Assembly: GCA_026393895.1 (NCBI GenBank)
Contig: JAPKZG010000064.1
Location: 1 to 37,054 of the forward strand
Origin: Candidatus Aminicenantota bacterium
GTDB lineage: Bacteria; Acidobacteriota; Aminicenantia; Aminicenantales; UBA4085
Direction: 5' to 3'
Length of the DNA: 37,054 bases
Below the pieces are notes generated by a model. The model saw nothing but the letters and a program-made list of their open reading frames with translations, searched no databases and was not told where the DNA came from. Position 1 is the stretch's first letter; each line of letters begins with the position of its first letter. A program made the position numbers and the translations under genes. This document shows positions 32,049 through 37,054 of the stretch, piece by piece.

Positions 32049-35000
32049 ATGAAGAAGACGTTTAAAACCATCGACGGAAACACGGCCGCAACCCATGTTT
32101 CCTACGCCTATTCTGAAGTCACGGCCATCTACCCGATCACCCCGTCCTCGACGATGGGCGAGTTGGCCGACGAATGGTCGGCCCAGGGCAAGAAGAATAT
32201 CTTCGGTCAGAAAGTGGACGTGGTCGAAATGCAATCCGAGGGCGGCGCGTCCGGCGCGGTCCACGGGGCCCTTTCGGCCGGCGCCCTGACGACGACGTTC
32301 ACCGCGTCCCAGGGCTTGATGCTCATGCTGCCCAACATGCACAAGATCGCCGGCGAAATGCTGCCGACGGTCTTCCTGGTCTCGGCCCGTTCGCTGGCTT
32401 GCCAGTCGCTGTCGATCTTCGGCGACCACAGCGATGTCATGGCCGCCCGAAACACCGGCTTCGCGATGACCTGCGCCGGCTCGGTTCAGGAAGCCCAGGA
32501 CCTGGCCATCGTCGCCCACCTTTCGACCCTCCGGACCCGGATCCCTTTCCTCCATTTCTTCGACGGATTCCGGACTTCCAACGTGGTCGAGAAGGTCGAC
32601 GTCGTTGATTACGAGACCCTGGCCGGCCTCTTCGAGCCCCAGTATCTGGAAGACTTCCGCAAGCGGTCCCTGAACCCTGAACGGCCGATGATGAAAGTCG
32701 GCCAGCAGAATCCGGACGTCTATTTCCAAGGCCGGGAAACGATCAACAAGGATTACAGCGCCGCCCCGGCGCTCGTCCAGCACTATATGGACAAAGTCGC
32801 TAAAGTGATCGGCCGGCAATATCATCTTTTCGATTATTTCGGGGCCCCCGACGCCGAAAATGTCATCATTATAATGGGCTCGGGCGCGGAAACCGCCGAA
32901 GAGACGATCAACTATCTCAACGCCGGCGGGGCCAAGCTCGGACTGGTCAAGGTCCGCCTCTACCGGCCCTTCGACGTGGACGCGCTCAAGGCCGCCTTGC
33001 CCAAGTCGGTCAAACGGATCGCCGTTTTGGACCGGACCAAGGAACCTGGGGCCATCGGCGAACCGCTTTACCTGGACATCGTCGTCGCCCTGTCCGGCCG
33101 CGACTATAAGATCATCGGCGGCCGCTACGGCCTGTCCTCCAAGGAATTCACGCCGGCCATGGTCAAGGCCGTTTACGACCACCTCGCCGGCAAGTGCACC
33201 CACGGGTTCACCGTGGGGATCGAGGACGACGTCACCCATCTTTCGATTCCGGTCGGCCCGGTCCTGGACACGGAGCTTCCTGGCACGGTCCGCTGCAAGT
33301 TCTGGGGCTACGGCTCAGACGGCACGGTCGGGGCGAACAAGAATTCGATCAAGATCATCGCCGACAACACCGACATGTACGGCCAAGGCTACTTCCAGTA
33401 CGATTCCAAGAAGTCCGGCGGCGTTACGATTTCCCATCTCCGGTTCGGCAAGCACCCGATCCAGTCCCAGTACTTCCTCAACACCGTCGATTTCGTCGCC
33501 CTGCACAAGCCGTCCTACATCGGCCGCCTCGACATCCTCGAGGGCATCCGGGAGGGCGGGATCTTCCTCATCAATTCCAGTTGGAAGGCCGGGGAGGTCT
33601 TCGAGAACCTGACCGCGGACATGCAGAAGACGATCATCGACAAGAAGGTCAAGGTCTACACGATCGACGCCTACAAGATCGCCGGCGAGCTCGGCCTGGG
33701 CCTCCGGATCAACTCGATCATGCAGGCCTGCTTCTTCAAGCTCTCGGGCGTCCTGCCCGGAGCCGAGGCGATCGCTCTCATCAAGAAAGCGATCGAGAAG
33801 ACCTACGGCCGGAAAGGGCCGGAGGTCGTGAAGATGAACTGGGACGCCGTCGACCGGGCCGCCGCGGGCCTGGAGGATGTCCCCATCCCGGCCCAACCCG
33901 GAAAATCCGTCCCCATGGCCAAGATCGTCCCCGACGATGCCTCCGCCTTCGCCAAGGACGTCATCGATCCGGTCACCCGGTTCAAGGGCGACCTGCTCCC
34001 GGTTTCCAAAATGCCCTTCGACGGGGCCATCCCAACGGCCACGTCCTGTCTGGAAAAGCGCGGGATCGCGGTCGAGGTCCCGGCCTGGATCCCGGAAAAC
34101 TGCATCCAGTGCAACCAATGCGCGCTCGTTTGCCCGCACGCCGCTATCCGGCCGAAACAGATCGCCCCGGCGGATTTGAAAGGCGCCCCGGCGACGTTCA
34201 CCGTGATCAAGTCCAATTCCAAGAACGACCGCGACCTCCAGTACCGTCTCCAGGTTTACGTCGAGGACTGCGTCGGGTGCGAAAACTGCGTGGAAACCTG
34301 CCCGAGCAAGGTCAAGTCGTTAAAGATGATCCCCATCGAGGAAGCCCGGACGGCCGGCGCAAACGCCAACGAGGCGTTCTTCGAAAAGGCGCCCTACGAG
34401 GTCATGGACGGCAACAAGCGCGACACGATTAAAGGCAGCCAGCTGCTCCGGCCCCTGTTCGAATTCAGCGGGGCCTGCTCCGGATGCGGGGAGACGCCCT
34501 ACGTCAAGCTGGCCACCCAGCTCTTCGGCGACCGGATGATAATCGCCAACGCCACGGGCTGCTCGTCCATCTACGGCGGCACGTTCCCGACCTCTCCGTA
34601 CTGCAAAACGGCGGAAGGGAAGGGGCCCGCCTGGGGTAACTCGCTTTTTGAGGACAATGCGGAATACGGGTTCGGCATGCGGCTGGCGGTCGACGTCAAC
34701 CGGAAGCTGCTTGCGGTCTCGATCGACGCCGCCGTAGCGGCCGGAACAACGCCGGCCCTGACGGACGCTTTCGCCAAGATGAAGGCGTCCTGGACGAACA
34801 CGGGCGACGAGGCTAAGGCCGCGGCTGCGGCGATTCGGGCCGCCCTTCCGGCCGCGCTCAAGGGCGCCAACGGGACCAAGCCGCACCTGGCCAAAATCGC
34901 CGAGCTCCAGGATTTCCTGGTTGAAAAAAGCGTCTGGTGCATCGGCGGTGACGGCTGGGCGTACGACATCGGCTACGGCGGCCTGGACCATGTCCTGGCC

Positions 35001-35564
35001 ATGAACCGGAACGTCAACGTCCTCGTCCTCGACACCGAGGTGTACTCCAACACCGGCGGCCAGGCCTCTAAGTCGACCCCGACCGGCTCGGTCGCCAAGT
35101 TCGCCGCCTCCGGCAAGAAAACGGCAAAGAAAGACCTCGGCAAGATGGCCATGACCTACGGGTACGTTTATGTGGCCGCGGTCGCCATGGGCGCCAACAT
35201 GAATCAGTGCATCAAGGCGTTTCAGGAGGCCGAGGCCTATGAGGGGCCGTCGATCATCATCGCTTATTCGCCGTGCATCAACCACGGGATCAACATGAAG
35301 AAGACGCAGGCCGAAGAAAAACTGGCTGTGGATACCGGCTATTGGATCCTCTACCGGTACAACCCGCTCCTGGCCAAGGAAGGGAAGAACCCGCTCCAGC
35401 TCGACTCCAGGGAGCCGAAACTCGAATATGGAGATTTCCTGAAGAATGAGGTCCGCTACAGGACGCTCACTCAGCAGTTCCCCGAGATCGCCACGGAACT
35501 GTTCGCCCAGGCGGCCGATGAAGCTAAGAAGCGCTACGCCGCTTATAAAAAGATGTCGGAGTAA
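32049..35564 (+). CDS. nifJ: Pyruvate:ferredoxin (flavodoxin) oxidoreductase, fused single-chain
   Basis: A 1171-residue homodimeric-type PFOR that oxidises pyruvate to acetyl-CoA and CO2, reducing ferredoxin. Domain I begins TFKTIDGNTAATHVSYAYSE with the YPITPSSTMGE motif. The ferredoxin-like domain has CIQCNQCALVCP (from residue 685) and CVGCENCVETCPS (from residue 741) for two [4Fe-4S] clusters. The proximal cluster cysteines lie in ACSGCGETPY and NATGCSSIYGG, and the TPP motif is GGDGWAYDIGYGGLDHVLAM (from residue 966) to DTEVYSNTGGQASKSTP. The ribosome site AAAGGAG is strong. It stands alone with its own terminator. It indicates anaerobic or low-oxygen central metabolism; the acetyl-CoA and reduced ferredoxin would also serve homocitrate synthesis and biosynthesis. 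Confidence 0.97.
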   Translation: MKKTFKTIDGNTAATHVSYAYSEVTAIYPITPSSTMGELADEWSAQGKKNIFGQKVDVVEMQSEGGASGAVHGALSAGALTTTFTASQGLMLMLPNMHKIAGEMLPTVFLVSARSLACQSLSIFGDHSDVMAARNTGFAMTCAGSVQEAQDLAIVAHLSTLRTRIPFLHFFDGFRTSNVVEKVDVVDYETLAGLFEPQYLEDFRKRSLNPERPMMKVGQQNPDVYFQGRETINKDYSAAPALVQHYMDKVAKVIGRQYHLFDYFGAPDAENVIIIMGSGAETAEETINYLNAGGAKLGLVKVRLYRPFDVDALKAALPKSVKRIAVLDRTKEPGAIGEPLYLDIVVALSGRDYKIIGGRYGLSSKEFTPAMVKAVYDHLAGKCTHGFTVGIEDDVTHLSIPVGPVLDTELPGTVRCKFWGYGSDGTVGANKNSIKIIADNTDMYGQGYFQYDSKKSGGVTISHLRFGKHPIQSQYFLNTVDFVALHKPSYIGRLDILEGIREGGIFLINSSWKAGEVFENLTADMQKTIIDKKVKVYTIDAYKIAGELGLGLRINSIMQACFFKLSGVLPGAEAIALIKKAIEKTYGRKGPEVVKMNWDAVDRAAAGLEDVPIPAQPGKSVPMAKIVPDDASAFAKDVIDPVTRFKGDLLPVSKMPFDGAIPTATSCLEKRGIAVEVPAWIPENCIQCNQCALVCPHAAIRPKQIAPADLKGAPATFTVIKSNSKNDRDLQYRLQVYVEDCVGCENCVETCPSKVKSLKMIPIEEARTAGANANEAFFEKAPYEVMDGNKRDTIKGSQLLRPLFEFSGACSGCGETPYVKLATQLFGDRMIIANATGCSSIYGGTFPTSPYCKTAEGKGPAWGNSLFEDNAEYGFGMRLAVDVNRKLLAVSIDAAVAAGTTPALTDAFAKMKASWTNTGDEAKAAAAAIRAALPAALKGANGTKPHLAKIAELQDFLVEKSVWCIGGDGWAYDIGYGGLDHVLAMNRNVNVLVLDTEVYSNTGGQASKSTPTGSVAKFAASGKKTAKKDLGKMAMTYGYVYVAAVAMGANMNQCIKAFQEAEAYEGPSIIIAYSPCINHGINMKKTQAEEKLAVDTGYWILYRYNPLLAKEGKNPLQLDSREPKLEYGDFLKNEVRYRTLTQQFPEIATELFAQAADEAKKRYAAYKKMSE

Positions 35565-35598
35565 GGCGGCTCGCGGCCGGTTTATTAGAATTCAGTCC

Positions 35599-35643
35599 CG
35601 CCCCGTCGCTCCCCAATCAAAGGGGACGGCGGGGCGTTTTTTT
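35599..35643 (+). terminator. Strong intrinsic terminator after PFOR
   Basis: CGCCCCGTCG-c-TCCCC, loop aatcaaa, GGGGA-CGGCGGGGCG (stem of about 15 bp with one wobble and one bulge), then seven T (35637-35643). Confidence 0.9.
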
Positions 35644-35676
35644 ATGTCGCGCCAAGCGCATCGAGATATGGGGCGA
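35644..35676 (+). pseudogene. Possible N-terminal remnant of a Y1 (RAYT/IS200-like) transposase
   Basis: The first codons read MSRQA, and with a 2-base gap the next would be RIE, matching the MSRQARIE-type start common in REP-associated tyrosine transposases. Similarity stops within 30 bp. A REP-like palindrome lies 40 bp away. Weak evidence. Confidence 0.22.
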
Positions 35677-35717
35677 ATGGGGACCGGATCAACTTTCACC
35701 TGCATCTTGATTCAAGA

Positions 35718-35759
35718 GGGGACATGTTCCGAATTCTCCGGAATTCGGTACGTGTCCCC
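35718..35759. repeat. REP-like 42-bp palindrome
   Basis: GGGGACATGTTCCGAATTC, loop tccg, then GAATTCGG-TAC-GTGTCCCC: a ~19-bp stem with one mismatch and one wobble. It shares the GGGGACA ends, the CCGAATTC/GAATTCGG arms and the trailing GACTTCA with the element and hairpin at 11368-11537. Confidence 0.65.
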
Positions 35760-35767
35760 TGACTTCA

Positions 35768-35890
35768 ATGGTCTGTCCCAAGTGCGGAGGCCGGATGAAG
35801 ATTGTTGCTTTCCTGACGCAGTATCCCGTCGTGGACCGGATCATCGATCACCTGAAGTTGACGTTCGTCGCGGAGAAGCCGCCGCCCTGA
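35768..35890 (+). pseudogene. C-terminal fragment of an IS91/IS801-type transposase
   Basis: A 40-codon frame reading MVCPKCGGRMKIVAFL, TQYPVVDRIIDHLKL, TFVAEKPPPP-stop. The CPKCGGRMK-[IV]-[IV]-AF pattern followed by V-[IV]-D-x-I-[IL]-x-HL and a Pro-rich end is what I know as the C-terminus of rolling-circle IS91-like transposases. The catalytic part is absent. It is a relic of an insertion next to the REP-like palindrome. Confidence 0.6.
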
Positions 35891-36468
35891 TTCGGATGCC
35901 TCATGTAGGACGATGAAGCATCGCCGGAAAGTGCTTTTCAGGATCTCCTCATGGTCGCCGATCCGCCGGTCGAATATTTTTCGTAATCACTCTCGAATGC
36001 GTATGGGATCGGTCCATGCGATTTTCGCCTCAACGGACCGCTGAGACGACTTCCGAGCCTCTCGGAGCAGGTGCTGACTCGATTTGACATCATACAAAAT
36101 GAAAACTATCATAATCCTCGGAGGCATTATGGGGTTTCCCTCGAAAATCCGGTCCTTGGACGGACCAAGCCAAAAAAGAAAATTCCTATTAATAAATCCT
36201 TATCGACGATGGATCGATTTTTCGTGAGAAAGCTTGGGGATTTTTCTCGAGAATGCGGTAGTATATCACGAAGTTTTTTCCCAGGCTTTCGCGGATGCTC
36301 CGGCAGGCCTTGCGTTTCTGATCGAGGCTGAACGATCCGCCACCGCAAATCTTGACAACTCCGGGACCGCCGATGGTTATTTTGATAAGGGAAGACGGCA
36401 TATGCCGGTGACACGAGGCGGCCGGCCCCGTCGCCGTCATCGAAGGAGCGTTGAGATAGGAGGATATC
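35891..36468 (+). other. Non-coding region, probable long leader of the PEGA lipoprotein gene
   Basis: No convincing gene on either strand; the short open frames lack ribosome sites and family features. The region turns AT-rich after ~36080 and contains the promoter at 36084-36112 and a second TTGACA at 36352-36357, whose -10 is unclear. Confidence 0.55.
36084..36112 (+). promoter_or_regulatory. Strong sigma-70 promoter in the non-coding region
   Basis: Perfect TTGACA (36084-36089), 17-bp spacer, TATCAT (36107-36112; 5 of 6). Transcription would start near 36119, ~350 nt before the next coding start, implying a long 5' leader or a small RNA. Confidence 0.6.
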
Positions 36469-37054
36469 GTGGCTATGCCAAAATCGTTCCTGAAAGCCGT
36501 GGCTTGGCTTGTCGCGTGTTCGCCGGCGATCTTCTCCATGCAGGGATGTCAAACCCTCTTCCGAGGAAGGACACAGCCTGTCCCGGCCACGAGCCGGCCG
36601 GTGGGAGTGATGGTCTTCGTCGACGGAACGGCCGTCGGGGAGACGCCCGTCAATCTCAAGCTCGCACGGCGGGACATTCATGTCGTCCGCTTCGAACTCG
36701 CCGGCTATCGTCCCGTCGAGATCCGCATAACGAAAAAAAGGCCTTCCCTGGGCGAATCGATCCCGACGAACATAATCTTGGCGCCGGTCGGAGGAGTTGT
36801 CTTGGGGCCTCTCGTCCGCACTGCCTGGAATATGATCCGCACTGCCTGGAATCCGCTCGACAGCCCGGAAGGTGAAGACGACCTCGGCAGGTACTTCGAA
36901 TCGATCCTTGCTGGAGCCATTTTGGGCTGGGTCGGTGGGATCGTCATCGACAGCCATAGCCCATCCAATTTCGACTTATCCCCTCAAACGCTTTTTGTCG
37001 AGATGGAGAAAGCGGACGGCACCGACGCGCCCGGCGTCATTGAAACCGACTACG
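36469..37054 (+). CDS. PEGA-domain lipoprotein (runs off window edge)
   Basis: The frame is open from a GTG at 36469 to the window end (195 residues shown). The GTG has AGGAGG 5 nt upstream; an ATG two codons later is too far from it. The N-terminus MPKSFLKAVAWLVACSPAIF then SMQGC is a lipoprotein signal; acylation is likely at Cys27, with Cys17 in LVAC as an alternative. Residues ~48-92 form a PEGA domain: VGVMVFVDGTAVGETPVNLK, RRDIHVVRFELAGYRPVEIR. Two hydrophobic glycine-rich segments follow (NIILAPVGGVVLGPLV; AGAILGWVGGIVID). A 21-bp tandem duplication gives RTAWNMI-RTAWN. PEGA proteins are usually envelope-associated; the specific function is unknown. Confidence 0.8.
   Translation, partial: MAMPKSFLKAVAWLVACSPAIFSMQGCQTLFRGRTQPVPATSRPVGVMVFVDGTAVGETPVNLKLARRDIHVVRFELAGYRPVEIRITKKRPSLGESIPTNIILAPVGGVVLGPLVRTAWNMIRTAWNPLDSPEGEDDLGRYFESILAGAILGWVGGIVIDSHSPSNFDLSPQTLFVEMEKADGTDAPGVIETDY

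Noticed and set aside
33285-33302. TGGCACGGTCCGCTGC as a sigma-54 promoter
   Set aside because: Inside the PFOR coding region and the -12 TTGC is out of register.
31974-34432. Long open frames antisense and in other frames across the PFOR gene
   Set aside because: Shadows of PFOR codon bias; compositions are Arg/Gly/Asp-rich with no recognisable domain.

Overview
This is about 37 kb of GC-rich (roughly 60%) bacterial chromosome with tightly packed genes. The organism looks like a diderm anaerobe or near-anaerobe. It has a fused pyruvate:ferredoxin oxidoreductase, RND pumps, an outer-membrane-type beta barrel, a lipoprotein, and the LysW carrier-protein route for lysine and/or arginine. This mix, with secreted S10 peptidase, DUF5916, DUF6599 and Tat-exported DUF362 proteins, suggests the Acidobacteriota/Aminicenantes neighbourhood. 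That placement is inference: no rRNA gene is present.

Layout. 1-3.6 kb: two overlapping RND permease genes, the first cut by the window edge. 3.7-4.4 kb: a broken D-cysteine desulfhydrase-like gene abutting a small membrane protein gene. 4.6-7.6 kb: a near-perfect sigma-54 promoter driving a secreted S10 carboxypeptidase and a beta-barrel protein. 7.6-10.8 kb (minus strand): thrC-hflK-hflC. 10.9-12.9 kb: tadA, a 139-bp inverted-repeat element, tRNA-Ser(CGA), structured 106-bp repeats and homoserine dehydrogenase. 13-13.7 kb: a divergent, apparently leaderless ACT-domain regulator with a palindrome on its own promoter. 13.8-19.8 kb: the LysW operon (lysW, lysX, argC/lysY, homocitrate synthase, lysZ, lysJ, then a class II glutamine-amidotransferase-fold protein). 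19.8-22.9 kb: tRNA-Ser(GGA), two more repeats, ornithine aminotransferase, a DUF362 Tat protein and a remnant of a second copy of its 3' end. 22.9-29.7 kb: sensor histidine kinase, DUF5916 and DUF6599 proteins, EamA transporter. 29.8-32 kb: dnaX (with an internal deletion and frameshift)-ybaB-recR. 32-35.6 kb: PFOR and a strong terminator. 35.6-36.5 kb: transposon debris and a long promoter-bearing leader. 36.5 kb to the end: a PEGA-domain lipoprotein running off the edge.

The most interesting points are these. (1) The LysW operon shown here has no LysK-type releasing peptidase. Its last gene instead encodes an N-terminal-cysteine Ntn hydrolase of the glutaminase/EgtC type. That chemistry suits cleaving the gamma-glutamyl bond of LysW-gamma-lysine, and the residue that normally reads the free alpha-amino group of glutamine appears lost, as expected if the substrate is a protein C-terminus. 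(2) A structured repeat family directly follows both tRNA-Ser genes. Its four copies show compensatory base changes, it can adopt alternative pairings, and it supplies or occludes the ribosome-binding site of the next amino-acid gene. (3) There is a self-operator-like palindrome on the leaderless ACT regulator, a sigma-54 promoter for a secreted peptidase, and a dnaX gene that lacks most of domain III.
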